NCBI RefSeq assembly: GCF_000312045.1 | Contig: NZ_HE978635.1 | Span: 126,674 to 190,673, forward strand | From: Noviherbaspirillum massiliense JC206 | GTDB lineage: Bacteria; Pseudomonadota; Gammaproteobacteria; Burkholderiales; Burkholderiaceae_D | Direction: 5' to 3' | DNA: 64,000 bases | Part shown: positions 35,017-43,542 of the stretch, one piece after another | How the letters are laid out: each line of letters opens with the position of its first letter | How positions within the stretch are numbered: position 1 is the stretch's first letter | Program-made: the position numbers and the translations under genes | Notes under the pieces: model-generated | What the model saw: the letters and a program-made list of their open reading frames with translations, nothing else | Told to the model about the DNA's origin: nothing | Database searches by the model: none

Positions 35017-36369
35017 ATGAAAAGCATCAGAATAGGTTCGGGCGCAGGCTACTCCGGTGACCGCATCGAGCCGGCTGTCGAGCTTGCCGAAAAAGGTGCC
35101 ATTGATTACCTGATTTTCGAATGTCTCGCCGAGCGCACGATCGCTCTTGCCCAGCGCACCAGGCTGGCCGATCCGGCAGCTGGTTACGACCCCTTGCTTG
35201 AGGACCGGATGCGGGCAGTGCTCCCGGCTTGCCGGAAAAGGGGGATCCGCATCATCACGAACATGGGTGCGGCCAATCCGCTTGCGGCGGCGGTAAAGGT
35301 GCGGGAAATCGCGGAATCACTGCAGCTTGGCGGATTGAATGTGGCAGCCGTGCTGGGAGACGATGTACTGGATATCGTGCGAAATGGCGACTATACAGAC
35401 GATACCGGGCGCCAGGTCGGCGAGCTCGGCGAACGCCTGATCTCTGCCAACGCGTATCTCGGAGCCCAGCCGCTGGCTGATGCGCTAGAACAGGGAGCCG
35501 ACGTCATCATTACGGGCCGCGTCGCGGATCCATCCCTGGTCCTTGCGCCGCTCATCCACGAATTCGGCTGGGCGATGGACGACTGGCATCGTCTCGGACA
35601 GGGAACCCTGGTCGGCCACCTGCTGGAATGTGCCGGGCAGATTACCGGCGGCTATTTTGCGGATCCCGGCTACAAGGATGTTGCTGGCCTGGCCCGCCTC
35701 GGATTTCCGATCGGAGAAGTGTACGAGGATGGCACTGCCATCATAACGAAGGTCGACGGAAGCGGCGGGCAAGTCACCACCGCAAGCTGCAAGGAGCAGA
35801 TGCTCTATGAGATCCACGATCCTCGCTCGTATTTGACGCCGGATGTCGTGGCCGATTTTTCCGGCGTCGATATTGCGCAAGTCGGCCCGGACCGGGTTCG
35901 CGTCAGCGGGGCGACGGGGCGCGCCCGGCCGGATAATTTAAAAGTGTCGATCGGCTACCTCGACAGTTACATCGGAGAGGGCCAAATGTCCTACGCCGGG
36001 CCGGGCGCTTTGGCTCGCGCCCGGCTGGCGCTCGACATCGTGGCTGAGCGCTTGAAGATCATAGGCTTGCAGGCGAGTGAAGTCCGCTACGACCTTCTTG
36101 GCGTCAATGCAATGCACGGAGAAAAGTTGTCCTCCGGCTCGCAGGAGCCGTACGAAGTACGCATCCGGGTGGCAGGTCGGACTGAAAGCCTCAAGGAAGC
36201 GATGCGCGTCGCCAACGAAGTCGAAAGCCTCTATACCTGCGGCCCCGCAGGCGGCGGTGGCGCAACGAAATCGGCGAAAGACATCGTGGCAGTGGTTTCC
36301 ACGCTTTTGCCGCGCGATAAAGTAAAAGCGTCAGTGCACATCGAGGAGGTTCCGGATGTTATTGCGTGA
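35017..36369 (+). CDS. AtuA-family (DUF1446) protein
   Basis: A 450-residue protein of the acyclic terpene utilization AtuA family (DUF1446). Recognisable stretches are GSGAGYSGDRIEPAVELAE, DYLIFECLAERTIALAQ and the GADVIITGRVADPSLVLAP segment. AtuA of Pseudomonas is needed for growth on citronellol and geraniol, but its reaction is not established, and many homologues sit in unrelated catabolic loci. ATG 35017 follows AAAGGG at a suitable distance. An in-frame extension back to 34711 would run antisense into lysR and is rejected. It overlaps the next small gene by 14 bases. Confidence 0.88.
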   Translation: MKSIRIGSGAGYSGDRIEPAVELAEKGAIDYLIFECLAERTIALAQRTRLADPAAGYDPLLEDRMRAVLPACRKRGIRIITNMGAANPLAAAVKVREIAESLQLGGLNVAAVLGDDVLDIVRNGDYTDDTGRQVGELGERLISANAYLGAQPLADALEQGADVIITGRVADPSLVLAPLIHEFGWAMDDWHRLGQGTLVGHLLECAGQITGGYFADPGYKDVAGLARLGFPIGEVYEDGTAIITKVDGSGGQVTTASCKEQMLYEIHDPRSYLTPDVVADFSGVDIAQVGPDRVRVSGATGRARPDNLKVSIGYLDSYIGEGQMSYAGPGALARARLALDIVAERLKIIGLQASEVRYDLLGVNAMHGEKLSSGSQEPYEVRIRVAGRTESLKEAMRVANEVESLYTCGPAGGGGATKSAKDIVAVVSTLLPRDKVKASVHIEEVPDVIA

Positions 36370-36679
36370 GATCGCCCATGCTCGTGCGGGCGACAAAGGA
36401 GACATCTCCAACATATCGCTCATCGCGTATGAGCTCAAGGATTACCCCCTGCTCGAAAAATATGTGACTGCTGCTCGCGTCAAGGATCACCTCTCAGGAA
36501 TCGTGCACGGCACGGTGGAGCGCTATGCCTTGCCCGCGCTAGGCGCCCTGAACTTCGTGATGCACCACGCGCTTGCTGGCGGCGTTACCCGTTCGCTTGC
36601 GCTCGACGCGCACGGAAAGACCTTAAGCTTTGCCCTGCTCAGCATCGAGATACCCGAACCCGGCCAGCCTGATAGCTGA
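36356..36679 (+). CDS. Small AtuA-associated protein (ferredoxin-like fold family)
   Basis: A 107-residue protein starting inside the end of the AtuA-like gene. Homologous segments occur as a C-terminal domain or a separate subunit next to AtuA proteins (REIAHARAGDKGDISNISLIAY). No cofactor-binding cysteines are present, so the ferredoxin-like label refers to fold only. The tight overlap implies it forms a complex with the upstream protein. The Bug transporter gene starts 57 bp after its stop. Confidence 0.8.
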   Translation: MLLREIAHARAGDKGDISNISLIAYELKDYPLLEKYVTAARVKDHLSGIVHGTVERYALPALGALNFVMHHALAGGVTRSLALDAHGKTLSFALLSIEIPEPGQPDS

Positions 36680-36735
36680 TGATTGGCGGGCTAACTCCTG
36701 CAACTCCCCATCACAATCCTACAAAGGAGACAAAC

Positions 36736-37707
36736 ATGAAGTTCACCAAGCTGCCTTATATCGCGATGTCGTCGCTTTGCCTGGCGTTGCTGGCGGGTCC
36801 AGCGGCTGCAGAATTCCCGGAAAAGCCGATCCGCTTTGTCGTGCCGTTTGCTTCCGGAACAGCAACCGACCAGCTCGCGCGCGCACTGGGACAAGCCATT
36901 ACCCAGGAAACGAAGCAGCAGGTGATCGTCGATAACAAACCCGGCGGCAATGGCTTCATTGGCGCGAACGATGCGGCCCGCTCGGCGCCGGACGGATATA
37001 CCGTGTTTATCACCACCAACACCACCCACGCGGCCGCAGAGCATCTCTTCAAAAAGCTCCCCTACGATCCCGTGAAGGACTTCGCTCCCATTACTGCATT
37101 GGGCAAGGGTGGGCAAATGATGGTCGTCAACGCTCAGTTTCCCGCAACAAGCGTCAAAGACGTCATCGCCATGGCCAGGAAAGAACCGGGAAAGATCACG
37201 TTTGGCAGCGGAAGTTCATCGAGTCGGATCGCAGGTGAACTATTCCAGCAGCTCGCTGATGTGAAATTGCTGCATGTTCCATACAAAAGCAACACATTCG
37301 CCATCACTGATTTGCTGGGCGGGCAAATCGACATGATGATCACGGACACGGCTACCGGCCTGCCCCATGTAAAGAGTGGCAAGCTGCGCGCCTTGGGCTA
37401 CTCTGCAAAAACCCGGTCGCCGCTGGCTCCTGATGTCCCGACGATTAATGAGGCCGGCGTGAAAGGCTACGACATCGGATATTGGTTTGCGGCGTATGCG
37501 CCAGCCAAGACTCCACAAGCGATTGTCGCGCGGCTTAATGAATTCCTGACGAAGGCTGCCAAGAGCCCTGCTGCAAAATCGGCGTTCTATGCCCAGAGCG
37601 GTGTGGAGGTTTTCGTGACAACACCCGAAGAGCTTGCCCAGTTCCAGGCGGAGGAAACACGGAAATGGGGCGAGATCATCAAGAAGGCGGGAATTGAAAA
37701 GGAATAA
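36736..37707 (+). CDS. Bug-family (TctC-like) periplasmic solute-binding protein
   Basis: A 323-residue Bug/tripartite tricarboxylate transporter receptor. A signal peptide ends near GPAAA, and the mature protein begins EFPEKPIRFVVPFASGTATDQLAR, typical of Bug proteins. GGNGFIGANDAARSAPDGYT is the second conserved segment. The ribosome site AAAGGAG is strong. There are no tctA/tctB permease genes beside it, so as with many Bug proteins it either shares a permease (for example the set at 55157-57126) or serves sensing. Its locus suggests that it binds the substrate degraded through the AtuA-like protein. Confidence 0.9.
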   Translation: MKFTKLPYIAMSSLCLALLAGPAAAEFPEKPIRFVVPFASGTATDQLARALGQAITQETKQQVIVDNKPGGNGFIGANDAARSAPDGYTVFITTNTTHAAAEHLFKKLPYDPVKDFAPITALGKGGQMMVVNAQFPATSVKDVIAMARKEPGKITFGSGSSSSRIAGELFQQLADVKLLHVPYKSNTFAITDLLGGQIDMMITDTATGLPHVKSGKLRALGYSAKTRSPLAPDVPTINEAGVKGYDIGYWFAAYAPAKTPQAIVARLNEFLTKAAKSPAAKSAFYAQSGVEVFVTTPEELAQFQAEETRKWGEIIKKAGIEKE

Positions 37708-38072
37708 GAGCGCCTTGAACTGCTTCCTTTCGCGCTGCTGATTCCGCAGCTGGAAGGTTATTGCAAAAGCAGGGAGATCGGATCTACCCTGCCTTCCTTG
37801 AGAGGCGGCCTCAAATGGCCGCCGCAATCGCCTTCCCTCCGCCGTCGTAATTTGCCATGCCGCCCAAATCTGGCGTGCGCGGCCTGCATGCTCTTAAAAG
37901 GCAAAATTCCGAACCATCGACTACGTGCTCTTTGTACAGCTCTGGGTTACCGGCAGCAGCGAGTCTGCCTTTCCAATCCATCTCTGCAGGAGTCACGACC
38001 CCGGACTATAATCTGCCCGTTCCCTGCCGTTCCAGCCCGATCATCTTGCCACCCACTTCCTCCCATACGCAG
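37708..38072. other. Gap between bug and clc genes
   Basis: About 365 bp without an intact gene. It contains the dehydrogenase 3' remnant described separately (37811-37882). The rest, up to the proposed clc start, shows no convincing reading frame, promoter or terminator. An open frame from 37857 on the plus strand that joins clc is antisense to the remnant and reads as non-conserved sequence. Confidence 0.5.
37811..37882 (-). pseudogene. 3' remnant of a tartrate/isopropylmalate dehydrogenase-type gene
   Basis: On the minus strand, 23 codons plus stop read PRTPDLGGMANYDGGGKAIA then AAI. This is nearly the same as the last residues of the intact dehydrogenase at 39923-40999 (PRTPDLGGTANTTEVGKAIA, AAI). 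Upstream of these codons the similarity stops abruptly and no start or body of the gene is visible. It looks like the tail of a deleted paralogue. Confidence 0.7.
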
Positions 38073-39482
38073 GTGTCCAGACAAACATCTGCGCGATCCC
38101 GCCTTGTTGGCTCCGTCCGACGCCGCGCGCGCCACACCCTGAGGTTCTCCCGCCACGGCATTCGCTATGCGGTCTTCCTGGCCGGCGCAGCATGCGTCGC
38201 CCTGGTGTCGATGTCCTTTGCCTGGCTGGCTGAAAAGGCGCTCGACGTCAACCTCCTTGTCACGCATGCCTATTGGTGGAGCAGCTTGCTGATGCTGCCG
38301 CTCGGCTTCGCCGGCTTGCGCTGGCTGACGGTTCGCTATGCGGCACAGGCGCGCGGAAGCGGGATACCGCAGGTGATCGCGGCGATGGACATGCCTTCCC
38401 GCAGCGACCAGCAGCGTCTGCTGGTCTCGCTGCCGCAAGCGCTCTGGAAGATCGTGCTCACTGTCAGCGGCCTGGCGATCGGCGCTTCGATCGGCCGTGA
38501 AGGCCCTTCGGTGCAGGTCGGCGCCGCAGTCATGCTGGCATGGGGAGTATGGTTGCATGAAAAGACGCGCGCAAACAGCAACTTGCGCTTCGGTTTCCGC
38601 ACCGACGCCCTGATTGCCGCCGGCGCGGCAGGCGGGATCGCCGCCGCGTTCAACACACCGCTGGCCGGCGTGGTGTTCGCCATCGAGGAGTTGGGGCGCG
38701 GCAGCGTGGTGCGCTTTGACAGGCTGGTGATGGCAGGTGTGCTGACGGCCGGCTTCCTGACACTCGCACTCCTTGGAAACAACTCGTATTTCCGCGTCGA
38801 CCATACTTTCCTCGCGCTGAGCACCGATTGGTGGGGCGTATTGCTGGCGGGAGTCGTGAATGGCGTGCTTGGCGGGCTGTTCGCGCGGCTTCTGTTGCGT
38901 GGCGCGCCGGGCCTCGTGCCTGCCGGGTGGCGCCACTACACGCAGCAACATCCCATCGTGGTGGCAGCGGCATGCGGTCTGCTGGCTGCGCTGCTTGGCC
39001 TCGTCGCGCATGGCAGCACATACGGTACCGGCTATGCGCAAGCCTCGTCACTGCTCAACGGCCGCGAAAGCGGCAGCGACCTGTTCGGCATTGCGAAACT
39101 GGCCTCGACCGTGCTGGCCTATGTCGCCGGTCTGCCTGGCGGCATCTTTACGCCCTCGCTCGCCATCGGTGCCGGCATCGGCGAACATCTTTCAGCACTG
39201 TTACCCGGGCATTTCTCGCCCGGTATGCAGGCCCTGTTGTGCATGGCAGGTTTCCTCGCCGCTGCCACGCAGGCGCCGATCACCGCGACTGTCATCACGA
39301 TGGAAATGACGCGCTCGCAAGACCTGACGCTCCTGCTCCTGGCGGTGACGGTAGTCGCCTCCTTCGTCTCGCGTCAGTTCTGTCCGCGCCCGTTCTATCA
39401 CAGTGCCGCCCGCAACTTCCGCCGCGAAGCGGTGACATTGGTACGCGCGAGCCAGGAAACGCGACTGGATCGGCACGGTTAG
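38073..39482 (+). CDS. CLC-family chloride channel or transporter
   Basis: A membrane protein of about 469 residues with about ten hydrophobic segments. The three CLC selectivity motifs are present: GSGIP (in GSGIPQVIAAMD), GREGPSVQ with the gating glutamate, and GGIFTPSLAIGAG. The gating Glu suggests an exchanger- or gated-type CLC rather than a Glu-less fluoride CLC. The start is uncertain because no ATG occurs near the first helix. GTG 38073 gives a family-like N-terminus, TTG 38046 is an alternative, and ATG 37857 would add a non-conserved 72 residues. There are no C-terminal CBS domains. Confidence 0.86.
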   Translation: MSRQTSARSRLVGSVRRRARHTLRFSRHGIRYAVFLAGAACVALVSMSFAWLAEKALDVNLLVTHAYWWSSLLMLPLGFAGLRWLTVRYAAQARGSGIPQVIAAMDMPSRSDQQRLLVSLPQALWKIVLTVSGLAIGASIGREGPSVQVGAAVMLAWGVWLHEKTRANSNLRFGFRTDALIAAGAAGGIAAAFNTPLAGVVFAIEELGRGSVVRFDRLVMAGVLTAGFLTLALLGNNSYFRVDHTFLALSTDWWGVLLAGVVNGVLGGLFARLLLRGAPGLVPAGWRHYTQQHPIVVAAACGLLAALLGLVAHGSTYGTGYAQASSLLNGRESGSDLFGIAKLASTVLAYVAGLPGGIFTPSLAIGAGIGEHLSALLPGHFSPGMQALLCMAGFLAAATQAPITATVITMEMTRSQDLTLLLLAVTVVASFVSRQFCPRPFYHSAARNFRREAVTLVRASQETRLDRHG

Positions 39483-39922
39483 CCGCGCCGGCTTTGCGGT
39501 TACATCCTCTAGCTGCGGACTGGGTCAGTCTGCAGCTACCGACATCATGGTCATGGTGCCGTCATCCGGATGAACCGACGGCCGATCTGCATTCAGGCGC
39601 AACCAGAAACTTCCCTTGCCTGTTCAACATCGGCGTCAACAAGTCCGGCAAGACGTAGGTAAGGCAAGCACAGGCGCCAAGTCAGTCAAGGCCCGCTGGC
39701 TGGGATTACTGCGGAATGGTGCCTCATGGCCGACAGCAGTCGTGAAAAATGTCCAAGGCACACAGGATGGTGTACCGCTGCACCGGGTATGCGGCAAATC
39801 CGAAGGCCGACCGAACCATTAACAAAGCAGGAGCTTGATGCATTCCGGGCCAGCCATCTTCTCGATACATGCGAAGAGCGGCGGGCAGGACGTCTCCCCG
39901 CTGCTTTTCTCAGCAGTCGATT
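39483..39922. other. Gap between clc and tartrate dehydrogenase genes
   Basis: About 440 bp between two convergent genes. Apart from the 12-bp stem-loop at 39511-39537 there is no convincing coding frame. Short plus-strand frames here lack family motifs and ribosome sites. The longest, which runs into 39923-40052, is antisense to the dehydrogenase gene. Confidence 0.5.
39511..39537 (+). terminator. Stem-loop after clc
   Basis: AGCTGCGGACTG-GGT-CAGTCTGCAGCT pairs over 12 bp (one G-U) with a three-base loop, 28 bp after the clc stop. There is no U-run, so it may be a Rho-assisted end or an mRNA-stabilising hairpin rather than a classical terminator. Confidence 0.4.
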
Positions 39923-40999
39923 TCAAATCGCTGCCGCAATTGCCTTCCCTACCTCCGTCGTATTCGCCGTGCCGCCCAGGTCCGGGGTGCGCGGGCCTTC
40001 CACCAGGCTCTTCTCAATCGCCTTGATGATCGCGTCATGCGCGGCAGTGTAGTTCTGGTCGCCGTTCCCGAGGAAGTCGAGCATCATTGCGCCGGACCAG
40101 ATCATGGCGATCGGGTTGGCGATGTTCTTGCCGTAGATGTCGGGAGCGGAGCCGTGCACCGGTTCGAACAGCGAGGGGAAGGTGCGCTCCGGGTTCAGGT
40201 TGGCCGACGGTGCAATGCCGATGGTGCCGGTGCAGGCCGGGCCGAGGTCGGAGAGGATGTCGCCGAACAGGTTGGAGGCGACCACGACATCGAAGCGCTC
40301 CGGGCTGAGCACGAAGCGGGCGGTCAGGATGTCGATATGGTATTTGTCCCAGTGCACGTCGGGGAAAGCCTTGCCCATCGCTTCGACGCGCTCGTCCCAG
40401 TACGGCATGCTGATCGAGATGCCATTGGACTTGGTGGCCGAGGTCAGGTGTTTTTTCGGCCGGCTTTGCGCGAGCTCGAAAGCGTACTTCAGGATGCGGT
40501 CGACGCCCTTGCGGGTGAATACGGCTTCCTGCAGCACGGTCTCGCGCTCGGTGCCTTCGAACATGCGGCCGCCGACGGAAGAGTATTCGCCTTCCGTGTT
40601 TTCGCGCACCACGTAGAAGTCGATGTCGCCCGGCTTCTTGTTTGCGAGCGGACAGGGCACGCCGGGCATCAGTCGCACCGGACGCAGGTTCACGTATTCA
40701 TCGAAGTCGCGGCGGAACTTGATCAGCGAGCCCCACAGCGAAATATGGTCGGGTACGGTGGCAGGCCAGCCGACCGCGCCGAAGTAGATGGCTTCGAAGC
40801 CCTTGAGCTGCTCGAACCAGTCGGGTGGCATCATTTCGCCATGCTTGATGTAGTAGTCGCAGTTGGCCCAGGCAAACGTGGTGAATTCCAGGTTGATGTT
40901 GAACTTGCGGGCGGCGGCCTGCACGGCGCGCAGGCCTTCCGGCATGACTTCCTTGCCGATGCCGTCGCCGGCGATCACGGCGATCTTATGAGTTTTCAT
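39923..40999 (-). CDS. Tartrate / D-malate dehydrogenase (decarboxylating), isocitrate-dehydrogenase family
   Basis: A 358-residue NAD-dependent beta-decarboxylating dehydrogenase of the TtuC/DmlA/LeuB superfamily. Motifs are IAVIAGDGIGKEV at the start, LRPVRLMPGVPCPL with substrate arginines, YVVRENTEGEYSSVGG, and the metal-binding SNLFGDILSDLGP. ATG 40999 matches the family start (MKTHKIAVIAGDG). It is divergent from a LysR regulator, the usual layout for dmlA/dmlR or ttuC loci, so D-malate or tartrate is the likely substrate. The exact choice cannot be made from sequence alone. Confidence 0.9.
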   Translation of the reverse strand: MKTHKIAVIAGDGIGKEVMPEGLRAVQAAARKFNINLEFTTFAWANCDYYIKHGEMMPPDWFEQLKGFEAIYFGAVGWPATVPDHISLWGSLIKFRRDFDEYVNLRPVRLMPGVPCPLANKKPGDIDFYVVRENTEGEYSSVGGRMFEGTERETVLQEAVFTRKGVDRILKYAFELAQSRPKKHLTSATKSNGISISMPYWDERVEAMGKAFPDVHWDKYHIDILTARFVLSPERFDVVVASNLFGDILSDLGPACTGTIGIAPSANLNPERTFPSLFEPVHGSAPDIYGKNIANPIAMIWSGAMMLDFLGNGDQNYTAAHDAIIKAIEKSLVEGPRTPDLGGTANTTEVGKAIAAAI

Positions 41000-41067
41000 G
41001 GTCGTATTTCCCAAGAGTAAAAAGGCAGAATAGGGGAGAGGATGACTGGCGAGGATGATACTGCACA

Positions 41068-41109
41068 TGATTGGCAATATAATGCGCCGTCATGTAATGC
41101 AACCAATCA
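41068..41109. promoter_or_regulatory. Inverted repeat in lysR-dehydrogenase intergenic region
   Basis: TGATTGG at 41068-41074 and CCAATCA at 41103-41109 are perfect inverted 7-mers, 28 bp apart, ending 6 bp before the LysR start. The interval contains a minus-strand TATATT that could be the dehydrogenase -10 box. It is a candidate binding region for the LysR protein. Confidence 0.45.
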
Positions 41110-41115
41110 CGAATC

Positions 41116-42027
41116 GTGAACAATCGACCTCTCCTGGAAGACTTGCGCCTGTTTTGCATCGTGGTGCGCAAGCAAAGTTTTGCCGCATCGGCGCTTGAGC
41201 TGGGAGTGTCCAAAGCCTTTGTCAGCAAGCGGATCGCGCTGCTGGAGGCATCCCTGCAAGTGAAGCTGCTGCACCGGACCACGCGCAGCGTCAGCCTGAC
41301 CGAGAATGGCGACATCGTGCAGCAGTGGGCGCAGCGCATCCTGGAAGACGTCGACCAGATGGCTGAAGCCGTCTCCAGCGCGAAGCTCACGCCGCGCGGG
41401 TTGCTGCGGGTATGCACCAGTTCCGGTTTCGGTCGCAACCGGGTGTCGCCGGCGATCTCGGCATTCGCCCTGAAGTATCCGTCGCTGGAAATCCAGCTCG
41501 AATTGCTGGACCGGCCGGTGGATTTGATCGGAGAAGGTTTCCACTTGGATATACGCATCGGCGAAGTGCATGAGTCGAACCTGATTGCCAAGCGCATCGC
41601 GCCGAATGCGCGTGTGCTGTGCGCCTCGCCTGCCTATCTGAAAAAGCATGGAACGCCGAAAGCGCTCGCCGACCTGGTCAGCCACCGCTGCATCGTGATC
41701 CGGGAGCGCGACCAGGATTTCGGGCGCTGGAAGCTGAGCGGACCCGACGGGACAGAAACGGTGCGCGTTGGCGGCCCGCTGTCGGCCAACAATGGCGAAC
41801 TCGTCCACCGCTGGGCCATAGACGGGCACGGGATCATCCTGCGTTCGATCTGGGATGTCGGCCCCAGCCTGGAAAACGGCGACCTGGTCCGGGTGCTGCC
41901 GCAGTATCGGCAGGAAGCGGACGTCTGGGCGGTTTATCCCTCGCGGCTGTCGAGTTCGGCCAAGGTCAGGGTATGCGTCCAGTTCCTGGAACAGTGGCTG
42001 AACAAGCCCGCAAGGCGCTCCCGCTGA
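41116..42027 (+). CDS. LysR-family regulator, divergent from dehydrogenase
   Basis: A 303-residue LysR-type regulator starting at GTG 41116. The helix-turn-helix is at the N-terminus (RKQSFAASALELGVSKAFVS then KRIALLE), followed by the effector domain with AKRIAPNARVLCASPAYL. These segments are typical of the CrgA/DmlR-like branch. Divergent placement from the tartrate/D-malate dehydrogenase implies that it controls it. The intergenic inverted repeat is the candidate operator. Confidence 0.9.
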   Translation: MNNRPLLEDLRLFCIVVRKQSFAASALELGVSKAFVSKRIALLEASLQVKLLHRTTRSVSLTENGDIVQQWAQRILEDVDQMAEAVSSAKLTPRGLLRVCTSSGFGRNRVSPAISAFALKYPSLEIQLELLDRPVDLIGEGFHLDIRIGEVHESNLIAKRIAPNARVLCASPAYLKKHGTPKALADLVSHRCIVIRERDQDFGRWKLSGPDGTETVRVGGPLSANNGELVHRWAIDGHGIILRSIWDVGPSLENGDLVRVLPQYRQEADVWAVYPSRLSSSAKVRVCVQFLEQWLNKPARRSR

Positions 42028-42157
42028 CCGGGCTTGCATTGGCGGCGATAACGAAGTATTAATTCTTATCAGAGACGCGGCCTGCAGAAGCTTTGAAGAT
42101 AAGCAGTGCAGCGGCTCCGGACTGGCATACAGCCGCTTCTCATGAAAGGAGGCTCAC

Positions 42158-42613
42158 ATGTATCGCAAGATCCTGGTCGCCTACAATGGCACCCCCGAAA
42201 GCCGTCTCGCTTTGCAGGAATGCATACGCCTCGAGCCCGGCCCCGCGACGGAAATCCATTTGCTGGCGGTGATCACGCCGCAGCCGGTGCTGCTGATCGG
42301 GGAATTCGCGGCTGCAGCCATTCCCAGCGAAGAAGAGGAGCGGGCGGAGCGGCAGGCGATGGAAGACGTGCTGGAATCGGGGCGCAGCTACCTGGCGGAC
42401 GCCGGCCTGCGTGTGCAGACCCGTCTGGAAACCGGTGAGCCGGCCGACATCATCGCCAATATGGTCAACAGGCTGGGAATCGATCTGGTGATCGTCGGCC
42501 ACTCGCGCCACAAGCCGTTTGCCCTGCGCTGGTGGCGCGGCTCCATGGATGCCCTGCTGGTGGAAAAAGTGCGCTGCAGCGTGCTGGTGGCGGGGGATCC
42601 GCAGCGGTCCTGA
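42158..42613 (+). CDS. Universal stress protein (UspA family)
   Basis: A 151-residue single Usp domain. It starts with MYRKILVAYNGTPESRLALQ and ends with the ATP-binding signature region, GHSRHKPFALRWWRGSMDALLVEKVRCSVLV here. That fits the nucleotide-binding G-2x-G-9x-G pattern only loosely (G-H-S-R...R-G-S). The ribosome site AAAGGAGG is strong. It stands alone between LysR and the convergent DUF1275 gene. Its role is likely in stress resistance, by family. Confidence 0.88.
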   Translation: MYRKILVAYNGTPESRLALQECIRLEPGPATEIHLLAVITPQPVLLIGEFAAAAIPSEEEERAERQAMEDVLESGRSYLADAGLRVQTRLETGEPADIIANMVNRLGIDLVIVGHSRHKPFALRWWRGSMDALLVEKVRCSVLVAGDPQRS

Positions 42614-42615
42614 TG

Positions 42616-42635
42616 CGGCAGCCATCGTTCTGCCG
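42616..42635. terminator. Weak bidirectional stem-loop
   Basis: CGGCAG / CTGCCG with an eight-base loop lies in the 31-bp gap between the convergent UspA and DUF1275 genes. The stem is short and has no clear U-run, so support is weak. Confidence 0.25.
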
Positions 42636-42644
42636 TCAAAGCGT

Positions 42645-43388
42645 TCAGAGAGTCGGCTTCGACGGCTTGAGCGAAGGTGCCATCGAAATCAGAACCAGCA
42701 CGACGGCAAGTGGAACGGTCGAGGAAAAACCGACATACTTGAATCCGAGCGCGCCTGTCAGGCCTCCGGTGAAGAAGGAGACGATCAGGGAGGAATGCAC
42801 GACCAGCCGTTTCCGGTTCGCGAGTACCAGCTGCTGAGTTCCGCTTCCGCTGCGATTCCAGTACAGGAGCTTCCCCAGTTCGATGCCGAAATCCGTCACC
42901 AGCCCGGTGAGATGGGTGGTGCGGATTTCCGCATTCGAGATCTTTGTCACCAGGGCATTCTGCAATCCCATGACATAGCACAGCAGGACGGTCGTCAGCG
43001 ACACGCTCACTAATTCATGCAGCTGCAGCCTGGCGCCGACAAATCCGAACACGAGCAGCAGCAGTGCTTCGATGATCAGCGGCGTGGTGTAGATATTGGT
43101 TTTGCCGTTTCGCTTTGCATAATTGACCAGCAGTGCCGTGGTTGCCGCGCCGGAAACGAAGGAACCGAGGGAGAGAAATCCGGCCGCGGCAAGGGCGATA
43201 TTGCCGAGGACTAGATTGTCCGCGGCTGATGACACGATTCCCGTCATGTGGGAGGTGTACTGTCCGATGGCGAGGAAGCCCCCGGCATTGACGGCGCCGG
43301 CGACGAAGGCAAGGCAAATACCCAGTTGAAGATTGGCACGCGCGCTGCGCTCGGGGGAAATGAGGCGGCTCAGATAAGCAACCGGCAT
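42645..43388 (-). CDS. DUF1275 (YoaK-type) membrane protein
   Basis: A 247-residue protein with about six hydrophobic segments, matching the DUF1275/YoaK family. Diagnostic segments are AGAVNAGGFLAIGQYTSHMTG near the N-terminus and GLQNALVTKISNAEIRTTHL in the middle. ATG 43388 (MPVAYLSRL) is preferred over a longer frame opening at 43469. The function is unknown for the family. Confidence 0.88.
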   Translation of the reverse strand: MPVAYLSRLISPERSARANLQLGICLAFVAGAVNAGGFLAIGQYTSHMTGIVSSAADNLVLGNIALAAAGFLSLGSFVSGAATTALLVNYAKRNGKTNIYTTPLIIEALLLLVFGFVGARLQLHELVSVSLTTVLLCYVMGLQNALVTKISNAEIRTTHLTGLVTDFGIELGKLLYWNRSGSGTQQLVLANRKRLVVHSSLIVSFFTGGLTGALGFKYVGFSSTVPLAVVLVLISMAPSLKPSKPTL

Positions 43389-43542
43389 GCTATTGCTGGA
43401 AATGATTGCGTACGGACATTGCGGTAGTGTACGCGCCGCAAAGCAGGCCTGTCCATCCAGAGGCGGCATTTCTTCGGCCGGGGCCGCATGCAGTCATGGT
43501 TCACCGGACCGCTTAACAAACTATCAATCCAAACCATCAACC

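Noticed and set aside
37857-38072. 72-residue N-terminal extension of the CLC protein
   Set aside because: The extension includes the antisense of the dehydrogenase remnant and a non-conserved Ser/Pro-rich stretch, so a later GTG or TTG start is more likely.
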